From Erythrobacteraceae bacterium CFH 75059 (GTDB lineage Bacteria; Pseudomonadota; Alphaproteobacteria; Sphingomonadales; Sphingomonadaceae), in the NCBI GenBank assembly GCA_004331795.1, contig SJSR01000001.1:124001-188000 (forward strand): a stretch of 64,000 bases of DNA. Direction: 5' to 3'. The notes under the pieces are model-generated. The model did no database searches. It had not been told where the DNA came from and saw only the letters and a program-made list of their open reading frames with translations. The translations under genes were made by a program, and so were the position numbers. Shown here piece by piece: positions 1 to 13,638 of this stretch. How positions within the stretch are numbered: the first letter of the stretch is position 1; every line of letters begins with the position of its first letter.

Positions 1-223
1 TCGAGCAGCAGCTTGACCACGCCCGGCGCAAGTTCCTGATCGCCGCGAAATTGCGCGCCTTCCGATTGCGTGGCCCAGACCAGCAGCCCACCGACCGGGT
101 GCCTGCGATAGAGCGAGCCGAAAAGCCCGCGCACCTGATCGCCGCCCCAGACATAGCCGCGCTGAAACTCCGGCAGGGCCATGTGGCCATTGTCGATATA
201 GTTCAGGATCGTCGAAATCTGCA

Positions 224-224
<1 letters not shown>
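1..224 (-). CDS. DUF262 (GmrSD N-terminal domain) protein, 5' part only
   Basis: Only the first 74 codons are present; the gene runs off the left edge. The chain begins MQISTILNYIDNG and continues with LPEFQRGYVW and LYRRHPVGGLLVW, the start of the DUF262/GmrSD N-terminal domain, which has a ParB/sulfiredoxin-type NTPase fold and occurs in type IV restriction enzymes and other defence proteins. The downstream DGQQR-type motif of the family lies outside the window, so integrity cannot be judged. The ATG shares one base with the stop of the methyltransferase gene (TGATG), so it is translationally coupled and belongs to the same operon. Whether it carries an HNH or other nuclease domain further on is unknown. 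Confidence 0.82.
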
Positions 225-4338
<4,114 letters not shown>

Positions 4339-4339
<1 letters not shown>

Positions 4340-7128
4340 CAGTTCACCTCCGGCAGCAGGACATAAAGGCCGATGATATCGGCCGGCAGGACGGGACTGA
4401 CCTTGACGGTGGCACCGCCGCCAGCGGCCTCGGTCAGGCGGAGGTGGTCAACCGAAAGCGCCTCACCGCGCTGATGAGCGAACGCCTCAAGAGCGGGCGT
4501 GTAGGAAGCCAAGCGGTCGCGGGCAGCGTCGATCTGCCGGATGCGTGCACTTTCATCGATATTGCTCGAAGCTTCGGCTTCAAGCAGGGCCAGCGCGTCT
4601 TCAGCGCTCAGCGAGACGTCATGGCCAAGCCCCGAGAAGGCCAGCCCGGTGGCTTCTTCCGCTAGCAGGAGACGGTTCATACGGCCGCTGGTCACCAGCT
4701 TGTAGCGCAGGCGCAGCAGCAGCAGCGTTGTCATCTGGCTCACCGCACGGGTCCGCCAGACGCCAGCGCGACCGAGGGCGCGCCCTTCTGCGGCTTCTGG
4801 GTCCAGTGCGCCCTCAGCCAAAGTCTCGGCCAAGACGGCAACTACCGGGTGGACGCGGCCAACATGGGTTACACCGGGAGACGGGTCGTCTTCAAAGCTG
4901 ACCCGCTTCGTGCCATGCAAACCTCGCTGCCCCAACCGCTCACGCATCATCTCGGGCAGGAAGTCGAGGTGAAGCAGCGAATGGCCGAGCAGAGGTTCTA
5001 ACGGGGCCTGGAGGCGCTTTAGCGCCCGCTCCGTGAAGCGGGCCACTTCCTTGGGGCCACCATTGAGCGCCCGCATCTTGCGCCACTCGGGGAGAACTTC
5101 GTCAGGCTTCAATGATCCCTGGGCATAGCGGGCGCGGCTTGCCTTTGCCCCCTCAGCCGTATCGCGCCATTGCCGCTCGAACAGGTCTGCACCCGGGCCG
5201 AAGTCGAAAGTCATCTGGCTTTTCGCGCTGCCGCCACGGTGCAGCAAGACCGCCTGCATCAGAGCTGAGGTCACGCTTTCCTGGTCTTCCGGCATCGGAA
5301 CGCTGACGCCCGTTGCCTTCTGGATTTCTTCGGCCTTTCGCAGGATTACGTTGAGCACAGCTCCGTCGATTGGGCTGTTTTCGCCATACATCATGAGCGA
5401 GCGGACAACGGGCGCCTGTTGTCCGAAACGGTCGACGCGGCCCTCGCGCTGTTGATGCCGGGTCGGGTTCCAGCTCAGGTCGTAGTGGACGATCGTGTCG
5501 AACAGGCTCTGGAGGTTGATACCTTCCGACAAGCAGTCGGTCGCAACGAGGATCCGGTTTTCGAAGGGCTCAAGCGCATCGACCCGGCTGCGTCGTTCAT
5601 CAGGCGGAAGAGTACCCGTGACCACGGCTATGGCTGCCTTCGGGAAGATGGCTCGCAGGGTTTCTCCCAGTGCCTCAGCCGTAGCTATGAAACGGCAGAA
5701 GATGACGGGCTTGGCGCCTTCCTTGAGAATGGGGCGTAGTTCAGCAATGAGCTTCTTGACCTTGGGGTCCTCATCCCGCCTGGCGTCTAGGGATTGGGCC
5801 AGTTCGATGAGGCTGCTAAGTCCCGCTGCCTCCTCCCGGTCTTCGATAGCAGTAGCCGGCTCCACGTCGCTCTCATTGAGAACGCCATCTTCGGCATCGA
5901 ACACGACCGGTTCGATTGCTTCTTCCTCTGCCATGCCACCAAGGCGGTTTCGAAGAGCACTGACCGCTGCGGCAGGGGACGACCCCACACAGCGCATGAG
6001 TGCAAGCGTCCCCCAGAAGGCGAGACGGCGATGCCTCTGATCTGATCCTGCACGCTCAGTAACGTTCAGGCAGTAATCGAGGACTGCCTCCTGGAAGGTG
6101 GCAAAATCACCTGCGAGCGTGAATGGCGATTCCTTGGTCTCATGCCGGGCAAAGGCACGTTTCTCGTCCCAGCCATCTTGGATGTCTGGGCGACGGCGCT
6201 GGATGAAGTGCTGAGCCAACCGGCGGGCATAGCGCTCACGGGCATTGGCATCCCCTGATTCCGGGCCGCCGGCCAGATCAGGATGGACCAGACCCAGCAG
6301 GCGGTCATAAGCCACAATGTCGCCGCTGTGCGGCGTCGCAGTCAGAAGGAGCATGTGTCGGTCGGCATCTGCAGACAGCGTTTGCAGAAGATCGAAGCGC
6401 TGGTGCTTCCCCCTCTCATTACCGACACACGCATGCGCTTCATCGACAATGACGAATTGCGGACACGCCCGGGCAAACTCATCACGCCTACTGTCTGCCT
6501 TGATATAGTCGAGGCTGACGACGGTGTACGGGTAAGCCTCGAACAGACTTTGCGAGGTAGGCAAGCCCCGCTCGAGCCCGCGAGCCCGTGCTGCCGTGAC
6601 GGCCACGGCATCAATATCAAACTTCTCGGTAAGTTCGCTGACCCACTGATCAACGAGATGCGGCGGGCACAGGACGGTGAACCTATCGGTAAGGCCGCGA
6701 TCCAGCCACTCGCGAAGGATCATGCCTGCTTCGATGGTCTTGCCGATACCAACATCGTCAGCAATCAACAGCCGTGCAACGGATTGCTTAAGCGCCATCA
6801 TCAGTGGGACAAGCTGATAGGCACGGGGTTCGACGCCCAAGTGCGCAGCGCTTCGGAATGGTCCAGCGCCGCGACGAAGCGAGAGGCGAAGGGCATCGGC
6901 CAACAAACGGCCCCCGTCCTGCGTGTCGAGACGGTCGGCCGTGGGGGTCGCGAAGCTGGCAGCGCTGACAGGTGTTGCCTCAAGGGCGGGCGCAATCAGC
7001 TGCGCATCATCGTCGGTTCCCGACAGTGGCCGGATGTTGAGCAGTTCCTCGGAGGGCGATGGCAGAACAATCCATTCACGCCCGCGAGCACGGACCATGT
7101 CACCAGGAGAAAATACGACCGCGTTCAT
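4339..7128 (-). CDS. SNF2/HepA-type DEAH helicase (DrmD-like)
   Basis: 929 aa. An N-terminal SH3-like stretch (FSPGDMVRARGREW) is followed by a RecA-like pair: motif I DDVGIGKTIEAG near residues 124-135, motif II VDEAHAC near 228, motif III LLTATPHSGD, then in the second lobe ATDCLSEGINLQ near 530 and motif VI REGRVDRFGQ near 560. This is the RapA/HepA branch of SNF2 ATPases, found as DrmD in class 1 DISARM and in several other defence loci; it translocates on double-stranded DNA. The order helicase-DUF1998, SNF2, N6 methylase fits a DISARM-type locus. The ATG overlaps the preceding stop by 4 bases (ATGA), and the stop is joined to the methylase start by TGATG. Confidence 0.88.
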
Positions 7129-10100
7129 CGGGAAACTCCAAGTGCAATAAGTAGTTCGGCTGGCGCGTGCTCAGCCGGACGATCAGGCAGATCGATTATG
7201 TCGAGGATACCGAGAGCAGCGGCCTCGTTGACGAGTTCAGGTGATGCCCCGCCAGGCACAGCGAGTACCCCTTTGGCTGGCCAGAACAGGGGCAGTTGTA
7301 TCCCCGCCATGCTGAGCCCTGACGGGGTAGGAAGCCCCCACTGCCGAACAGCCTTACCCCAAGGGTCGCCTGCACTGGCGGTTTCGGCCTCGCTTTCGTT
7401 TGCGGTTGTCAGCTCGCAAAGCAGGCTGATCACGTTGTCGTTTCGGCGGTCGATCAGTTCATGATCGGGCTGATTGAAATAGGACAAGATGCAGCGATAG
7501 CACCCCGCGACGCAGGCATCTTCAGTCTCAATCATGTCACCAGGCTCGAGTGGCTCCTTGTAGTGCATGAGCTTGAGGCTCTCGCGCGCCACTTCGGCTA
7601 CCTTGGCGGGATCGGCAACCAGTCGGTTGAGAACGCCCGCGCCACCTTCAGTCGCTTCATAAAGCAGAATGGTGTGACGAATGTCCCGGGTCGGCAGAGG
7701 CTCGCCAAGGATTTCTCCCTCTTCCAGTTCGAAGACTAACTGGATGCCGCGAATAAACGCATGCTGGAAGGTCGCCATGTCCTCGGTGCTCAATGAGACC
7801 TTGGGCTGCAGCAGGAGGGCATTTTTATGGTCTTCGACCATCGGCACGATGCGCTGCGGCTTTGCCTGGGTGGGATCACCCATGCCATCGTCATCATCGC
7901 CGGTTTCTGGATCTTTGAGCCATCGCCCGGAATTAAGGTCTATGAAGAAGCCACAGATGGACTTCGACTTGCGCCGCCTGAGCCCCTTGTTGATCCGGGA
8001 GAGCTTGGTCGCTGCACCATAGTCGAGCCTGAGCAGCTCCGTGTCGTCGGCGCATAGGGTCGTTGATCGAATGTCCGGCGAGCCGTTGTGGACGGGCCAC
8101 TGGAACACGGTCTGGATCTCAAACCCGCGCCGCTGACGATCCTCGTCATTCGCAGTGATCCGCTCTGAGGGCGCAGTTTCGACATTGTCGATACGGAAAA
8201 CTGTGTCGAGGCGCTCGGCACCGCCCAAAGGCGCGGCACAGGCGTGGCAACGTTCTTGGAGTTCATCGGTGTGAGCAGCCCCACATTCAGGGCAAAGAAT
8301 CAGGGTCGTGGTAGATAGCTGACCATTATCCAACCGACCTTCCGCGGGTAGCTTGGCCTTGGTCACCCGGAACGCGCGGCCCTCATGATAAATCATGCTG
8401 TTGGGGCCGAATTCAGCGATCGCAAGGAAGCGGGGGCGCTGGAGTACAGCGCTCTTCGACGCCGGGATAAAGGCGTAGAGCGGCAAGCGCGGGAAGTTAT
8501 AACCTGGCAGGAACCCCTCAGTGGCCAGGTAGCGATAGGTGTAAAAATCGGAACTGTTCGAAGCTTTGCCGCACTCGAGAATCTCGAGTTCTCTGGATGC
8601 GTTTCGATACCGAGAAGCAGCTGCGGTGCGTTCACCGGCTTTTAGCCCGATCTTGTTCTGAATTGCGTGCGCCTGTTCCTGCTCGTGACGGGCACTGTTG
8701 TGCAGGTTCCTCCAGCGATCGAATGCCTGACTGAACTCCAAGAATGCGTTTTTGTCAGTCTGCTCGACAAAGGCTTCCACGTCTTCCAGCCAAGGCGCAT
8801 CGCGCAGCTCCACCGCTGATAGCATAGAGTTGATCAACTGACGCATGATGGGCTTCGCAGCACCAGATGCGGCCAACTGCTTCAATCCCTCTGCGATTTC
8901 GGCAGCAATCGGCATGTTGTCGCCGCCCATGTCGAGATTTTCAGGGATGGAAGAATTGAGCGGTACTGATGCAGCCGCAAGCCACTCAGCGTGCAAGTGG
9001 CTCTTCAACAGATCCTGATTGGCCAAGTCCAAAGCCGGGGGTCGAACCGCACCAGCAACCAGTGCGGGCTGGTCAGCAAAGTAGTACTGGTCATGCGGGG
9101 ATTGTGCCGCACAGTAGACAACCACCAGAGCGGCCTGACCGCTTCGACCTGCGCGGCCTGAACGCTGCGCATAGTTGGCCGGAGTTGGTGGGACGTTCCG
9201 AAGGTAGACCGCATTGAGGGCGCTGATGTCCACGCCCAATTCCATGGTCGGCGAGCAGAACAGTGCCGGCAGAAAGCTGTCAGGTTCACTTTGTTCGCGC
9301 ATTTGATCGAGGTTTGCCTTGATGCGTTCCTGATCTGCCTGCTCAAAGCGGAAACGGTCCTCGCGCCAGGCGCGAACGTCCTGATCGACCTGCGCAGTGT
9401 GTTCGCGGGCTTCAAAGCTATAAGGGAGCTCACCCTCGTGGCCGAGCATATCGGCGACCTGCTCGTACAGCTCCCGGAAAAACAGGTTCTGGCGTTTCTT
9501 GTCGCGACGTTCTTCGGCAGGTAGCAAGCGAATTGCCGTCGGCGCCATGCGCCATGCCGGGGCTTCGTACCCGACGTTGACCCTGCGGACGAACTGATGC
9601 GCTTCGGCTGCCTTGAGCAGGGTTTCGATCAGCTCATCATATTCCTTGGCCGGGACTTGCTGGTTGTCCCAGAGCGAGGCTTGTCGAAGGGCTTTCCCCA
9701 GCTTGCTCTGTCGGCCAGCCCTCAGGATCAGTACCGCTTCCGATGCCCTGATGGTGTTGTTCCGAGGCGGGTTGATCATCAGGAAGCCACACTCGCGCAG
9801 CGTGTTTTCTTCCTCACGATCGATCGCCCAAGGCAGCCGGAGCCTATTGCGCGACACTTCGGCAGCCTGCCGAACTTTGCCGCGGTCTAGCGCGTCAGTC
9901 GCGACTGCCAGTCCTTGGCGCATGTGATCGAATAGGATCTCATAAAGCTTGCGTCGCTGATCAGGAGAGGCTTGGGCAAGCCGTTCGTTACCCACGAACT
10001 CCTCGTCATCCTGCACGAGGTCATCCAGCCCCGGAAACTGGGCAGCGATCAGGCCCACCTCTTCAAGGTTGGGGTTAGTATAACGCCAACCACGCCGGAG

Positions 10101-12281
10101 GTCCGCCCACAGGCGGTGAGCCAGAATGTCTGATAGGGTTTCCTGGGCCTCCTGCCGGTTCTGGTAACCCTTGGCATTGGGATCGAGCATCCATTCCCCA
10201 AGGCGTTCTTTTTCGTCGAGGTCGAATCCCAGGGCCTGCCGCACCGCCTCGCCAAACTTGTCCGGTTTCAGTCCCTGAGACCCAGCAGCTCTGACGGCAC
10301 GCAGGATCGCGCCACGCAGAAGCGTGACGAAAATGAAGTCGTTGAAGTGGCCGGCCTGCAAAGCCGCATCCTGACGGTTGTCCGTGAACCCCAGCAGCTT
10401 GCGGGTATGCGGATCGAGGGATTCATCCTTTTCCATCCAGGCAAGGATCGTCGAAACAATTAGTGTGGTCGCTGAACTGCGACCTTCAGCCGACAGTCCT
10501 GCCAGCTTATTGATCTCTCGGGCACCGGAGGCAGGTTGATGACCGCATTCAGGGCAGAAGCGATACTTGCCCGCAAAAAACCATGCGGGAACCCCGTCGT
10601 CTCCGAAACTGCCATCAGGGCGCACCATAACCAGGCGCCCTTCATGCTTGCCCCGATGTGACGCCTTCAGGCGCTCTTGGCCGTTCGCTGCGACTTCCAG
10701 CCATTCATCCGGATAGTCATTGACGTCCCCTGAGAACCGAAAGGCCTGATTGACGGCAGGCACCAGATAGCCGGTCTCAGTGCCGTCGGGCTCTGCTTCA
10801 TCGCGGGCTGGTTCATCGATTGGCCGGGCGATAACCCGATGTGCTCCATCAGCGAAGGTGACCGAGACGCTGTGATGTTCTTGCCCGCACTCGCGGCAGA
10901 AGAAGAGTGGGTATAGGCGGGCGCTCTCATCCTCGGGGTGATACTTCTGCCCTTCCAGGCTGACCCTGCGTTTGTCTGCGGGCTCCAGCGTCGCATAGGC
11001 TTGGCCAGCGCCCGAAATGAAGCGGTGCAGCTTGAAGGCAAGAAACGCCCGCGATGAGTTGCCACCGCGCTGATCTTCCCTCTTGCCCATCATCGCCAAC
11101 ATATCGGCGATGGCCCGCGCGCAATCGGTCTGGGTCAGCCCTGTCTGCTCTGCCAGTTTCGCCGCTGCATCAGGAAGCGTCATCGGCTTGCGTCGACGGA
11201 GCTTCTCGCCGTCCTCAAGGCCGATCTGCGTCTCAATCCAGCAGGCAAGCGGATGAACGTGTAACTCCGCATCTGACAAAGCTGGAGCCAGCGGTTGCAG
11301 GACCGCTTGGCGCAACGGCTCACCTAGTGTTTCAGCCTTGATCGCATGGGAGGTCGCCCGGTCGAGCGCCTCATCTATGATACTGCCAGACGAAATTGGC
11401 TGCCCAAACAGCTTGGTCGCGACCTCTGCCACCGCTGCGGCGCGTTCCTGCTCATCTGGCGAGCTGGACATAGTTGCCGAAGTTCCGATGCAGATCAGGT
11501 CCTTGGACGGCGTTAAGCGCTGCTTGACCCGCCGCACTAGCATGGCGACATCCGCACCTTGTCGCCCTCGGTAGGTGTGCAATTCGTCGAGGACCAGAAA
11601 GTCCAAGCCCTGAGCGTTCTCGATCACGGCACGATCGAGTTTCTCCTGCCGGGTCATCAGGAGTTCGAGCATCATGAAGTTTGTCAGCAAAATATCCGGC
11701 TTGTCCCTGGAGATCTGCTGACGCTCAATTTCGGACTCTTGCCCTGTGTAGCGGGCAACGGTCGGGCGCAGATGCGGGGGCAGTCCCGCATCGTCGACGA
11801 ACTTCTTGATTTCCCCCAGCTGCGAGTTCGCCAGCGCGTTCATCGGGTAAATAATAATCGCCCTGGTGCGAGGCGCTTCACCCGCCTTCTTGGCCCGGAT
11901 GATGGCGTCCACAATCGGCACAAAGAAGCAGAGTGACTTGCCCGAGCCGGTGCCTGTCGTGACCACGAAACTCTCGCGATTTCTCGCTTTGGCTACGGCG
12001 CGTTCCTGGTGTCGGTGAAGGCGGATCGGATTTCGCTCAGGGCCGACGGCAAAGACTGATGCAATTTCTGGCGCAACATCGCCTGATGCGACAAGCTCAT
12101 CGATCGATTGCCCAGGCAGGAAGCGGGGGTTGATGGTTATGAGAGGGGCCGGCCAGAATTTGCCCTGCTTGTAAATGTCGCGAATCTGGTGATCGATCTC
12201 CGGAGCACGGATCGAAGAGAATGAGCGGGCAAAAGAGGCGTAACGGTCAACAAGGGCCTTATCGAGGTCGAAAATGTTCAT
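7125..12281 (-). CDS. DEAD-like helicase fused to DUF1998 (DrmA+DrmB-like)
   Basis: 1718 aa. Motif I TTGTGSGKS lies near residue 107 and a DELH Walker B box followed by TYRGRQGADVA near 229. The second RecA lobe sits unusually far away, near 1010-1050 (LGVDISALNAVYLRN, QRSGRAGRSGQ), leaving a large insert between lobes. Cysteine pairs CREC and CPEC occur near 460 and 573, CPEC with CHAC near 1330, and the DUF1998 signature CVAGCYRC...NQPDHELIDR near 1585-1610. MrfA/YprA helicases share helicase plus DUF1998 but are far shorter; in DISARM, DrmA (helicase) and DrmB (DUF1998) are separate genes. Here both appear in one chain. The gene follows the repressor by an ATGA overlap. DNA translocation or sensing is inferred from family. 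Confidence 0.87.
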   Translation of the reverse strand: MNIFDLDKALVDRYASFARSFSSIRAPEIDHQIRDIYKQGKFWPAPLITINPRFLPGQSIDELVASGDVAPEIASVFAVGPERNPIRLHRHQERAVAKARNRESFVVTTGTGSGKSLCFFVPIVDAIIRAKKAGEAPRTRAIIIYPMNALANSQLGEIKKFVDDAGLPPHLRPTVARYTGQESEIERQQISRDKPDILLTNFMMLELLMTRQEKLDRAVIENAQGLDFLVLDELHTYRGRQGADVAMLVRRVKQRLTPSKDLICIGTSATMSSSPDEQERAAAVAEVATKLFGQPISSGSIIDEALDRATSHAIKAETLGEPLRQAVLQPLAPALSDAELHVHPLACWIETQIGLEDGEKLRRRKPMTLPDAAAKLAEQTGLTQTDCARAIADMLAMMGKREDQRGGNSSRAFLAFKLHRFISGAGQAYATLEPADKRRVSLEGQKYHPEDESARLYPLFFCRECGQEHHSVSVTFADGAHRVIARPIDEPARDEAEPDGTETGYLVPAVNQAFRFSGDVNDYPDEWLEVAANGQERLKASHRGKHEGRLVMVRPDGSFGDDGVPAWFFAGKYRFCPECGHQPASGAREINKLAGLSAEGRSSATTLIVSTILAWMEKDESLDPHTRKLLGFTDNRQDAALQAGHFNDFIFVTLLRGAILRAVRAAGSQGLKPDKFGEAVRQALGFDLDEKERLGEWMLDPNAKGYQNRQEAQETLSDILAHRLWADLRRGWRYTNPNLEEVGLIAAQFPGLDDLVQDDEEFVGNERLAQASPDQRRKLYEILFDHMRQGLAVATDALDRGKVRQAAEVSRNRLRLPWAIDREEENTLRECGFLMINPPRNNTIRASEAVLILRAGRQSKLGKALRQASLWDNQQVPAKEYDELIETLLKAAEAHQFVRRVNVGYEAPAWRMAPTAIRLLPAEERRDKKRQNLFFRELYEQVADMLGHEGELPYSFEAREHTAQVDQDVRAWREDRFRFEQADQERIKANLDQMREQSEPDSFLPALFCSPTMELGVDISALNAVYLRNVPPTPANYAQRSGRAGRSGQAALVVVYCAAQSPHDQYYFADQPALVAGAVRPPALDLANQDLLKSHLHAEWLAAASVPLNSSIPENLDMGGDNMPIAAEIAEGLKQLAASGAAKPIMRQLINSMLSAVELRDAPWLEDVEAFVEQTDKNAFLEFSQAFDRWRNLHNSARHEQEQAHAIQNKIGLKAGERTAAASRYRNASRELEILECGKASNSSDFYTYRYLATEGFLPGYNFPRLPLYAFIPASKSAVLQRPRFLAIAEFGPNSMIYHEGRAFRVTKAKLPAEGRLDNGQLSTTTLILCPECGAAHTDELQERCHACAAPLGGAERLDTVFRIDNVETAPSERITANDEDRQRRGFEIQTVFQWPVHNGSPDIRSTTLCADDTELLRLDYGAATKLSRINKGLRRRKSKSICGFFIDLNSGRWLKDPETGDDDDGMGDPTQAKPQRIVPMVEDHKNALLLQPKVSLSTEDMATFQHAFIRGIQLVFELEEGEILGEPLPTRDIRHTILLYEATEGGAGVLNRLVADPAKVAEVARESLKLMHYKEPLEPGDMIETEDACVAGCYRCILSYFNQPDHELIDRRNDNVISLLCELTTANESEAETASAGDPWGKAVRQWGLPTPSGLSMAGIQLPLFWPAKGVLAVPGGASPELVNEAAALGILDIIDLPDRPAEHAPAELLIALGVSR

Positions 12282-13138
12282 GCCGATGCCCCCGGAACGT
12301 CATTGGTATTGAGTAAAATGATCTGCTGATCTTGCGGCTTACGTGCAGCGGGATCCGTATCAAGCCCGAGCCTCTTTAATGCGTAGTAAAGCAAGGCTCG
12401 GCGGACAGGGGTAACAACCCGACCATTTTGCATCCCGTAGTCGAATTCAATCACTCGCTTCTGATTTTGGCTGAGAGCTGGATGCGGGCCGATCTCAAGC
12501 TGAACGATTTCGTCCCAATCAGCATCAGCCGCCGTTTGCATTTGAGTGGACCGTGACTGACGGGTCTCGATAATCCGCGAAATGACGAAGTCACGGTACT
12601 CCCCGCTCTTCTCGCAGTATGATCGTGCGTGCCAACGGAAGCCATCAAATGCCAACGCATGCGGCGCAATCCAGCGCCACTCGGGATCGGGGGACGACAT
12701 CGACTGATATCGGACCTCAACAGCTTCACGCCGCCGAATAGCGATTACTATCGAACGTAGTACGGCTGGATCGATACCCCGGGCAGGCGCGGGTGTAGCA
12801 TCGAAAGCCGGCAGGTTGCCGATCCATGCATCTTCAGGAGCGACAATCCCTTCAGCAACAGAACGTACCTGAGCGAGATATTGGGTGGCGTCAGGTTTCA
12901 TGAAGTGGGGGCTGAAAGCTGGTGAACGGACATAGGTCTTGCCGCTCTTGTCGTAGACCATGTTGTCGGGCGCGAGCGCTATGTAGCGGTTGAGGTCGCC
13001 CGATGCCTGGTTCAGCGAGACACCGAATGTGTCCATTAGATCGGCTCTATTGACGTGACCTTCCCAGAAGAGGCGGAACTCGATGAACTGGAGCTTTTGC
13101 TCCACGCTCCATCGTAGACTTGGTTTGCCTTCCCACAT
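12278..13138 (-). CDS. BrxR/CapW-family WYL-domain transcriptional regulator
   Basis: 286 aa from the chosen start. The N-terminal winged helix (SVEQKLQFIEFRLFWEG, INQAS-type helix as SLNQASGDLNRY) and the WYL core (RRREAVEVRYQSM, WIAPHALAFDGFRWHARSYC, DFVISRI) match the BrxR/CapW regulators that repress BREX, CBASS and other defence operons. In-frame starts exist at 13267, 13168 and 13138. Only 13138 has a clear Shine-Dalgarno (GAGG, 6 nt upstream), and the longer N-terminus would be read through the upstream inverted repeat, so 13138 is preferred; 13168 remains possible. It is first in the defence operon and its stop overlaps the helicase start (ATGA). Autorepression that is lifted on infection is inferred from the family. 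Confidence 0.85.
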   Translation of the reverse strand: MWEGKPSLRWSVEQKLQFIEFRLFWEGHVNRADLMDTFGVSLNQASGDLNRYIALAPDNMVYDKSGKTYVRSPAFSPHFMKPDATQYLAQVRSVAEGIVAPEDAWIGNLPAFDATPAPARGIDPAVLRSIVIAIRRREAVEVRYQSMSSPDPEWRWIAPHALAFDGFRWHARSYCEKSGEYRDFVISRIIETRQSRSTQMQTAADADWDEIVQLEIGPHPALSQNQKRVIEFDYGMQNGRVVTPVRRALLYYALKRLGLDTDPAARKPQDQQIILLNTNDVPGASA

Positions 13139-13206
13139 GGCCGCCCTCAAATCAGATTCCAAACCCATCCAATTAGTGGGCCTATTGAGGTGTAAGCGAG
13201 CATGTG

Positions 13207-13250
13207 TCGTTCGGGCAAGGAAAAGAGTCGGGGGTCGTGCCCGCGAACGA
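13207..13250. promoter_or_regulatory. Inverted repeat, candidate operator of the WYL repressor
   Basis: The arm TCGTTCGGGCA (13207-13217) is the exact reverse complement of TGCCCGAACGA, and the second arm at 13238-13250 reads TGCCCGCGAACGA, the same with a two-base insertion. The spacer is 20 bases. It sits 69 bases upstream of the preferred repressor start. BrxR/CapW proteins bind inverted repeats next to their own gene, so an operator is a reasonable guess; a hairpin in the leader RNA is the alternative. Confidence 0.45.
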
Positions 13251-13445
13251 TGTTTAACCGATCTCAAATGGGATTCGAACTCAAAGTCGTGATATAATAA
13301 TCAATGGGTTACAGCCCAGAGAAGGTCGGAACCCGGCTCCGTTCCCACCGGCATCCGTCTGCAACCCGCATGCTTGCTGACGAGGTCGCGCAACCAATGG
13401 CGCGCTCGGCTGTTGTGGTGATGACACTCACCAGGACGATTTCGC

Positions 13446-13601
13446 ATGGCCACCTTGCCCCCTGATCCCTACGCCCCGGACCCGGTCCGTCAGCCCGACG
13501 GCACGCCCGAGCCGACGCCGCAGCCGCCGACACTGCCGGGACCGGAGAACCCGCCGGCCCCCTCGGCAGGCTCGCCTGCGCATGCGCGAGCGGGCGGCTG
13601 A
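13446..13601 (+). CDS. Small proline-rich protein, hypothetical
   Basis: 51 codons, from ATG to TGA, with about one third proline and the pattern PPDPYAPDP...PEPTPQPP. An AGGA lies about 9 bases upstream of the ATG. No signal peptide or membrane segment is visible. Low-complexity Pro-rich peptides of this kind are often annotated near stress genes in alphaproteobacteria, but I know no function. It ends 37 bases before dps and could share its transcript. Biased composition in G+C-rich DNA can produce such ORFs by chance, so confidence is moderate. Confidence 0.45.
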   Translation: MATLPPDPYAPDPVRQPDGTPEPTPQPPTLPGPENPPAPSAGSPAHARAGG

Positions 13602-13638
13602 CACCGTTTGCAGACCACAACCCCATCAGGAGATGACC

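Noticed and set aside
13261-13300. Possible tRNA gene, because of a T-arm-like GTTCGAATCCC
   Set aside because: The flanking bases do not form a T stem, and no anticodon arm, D arm or acceptor stem can be built around it.
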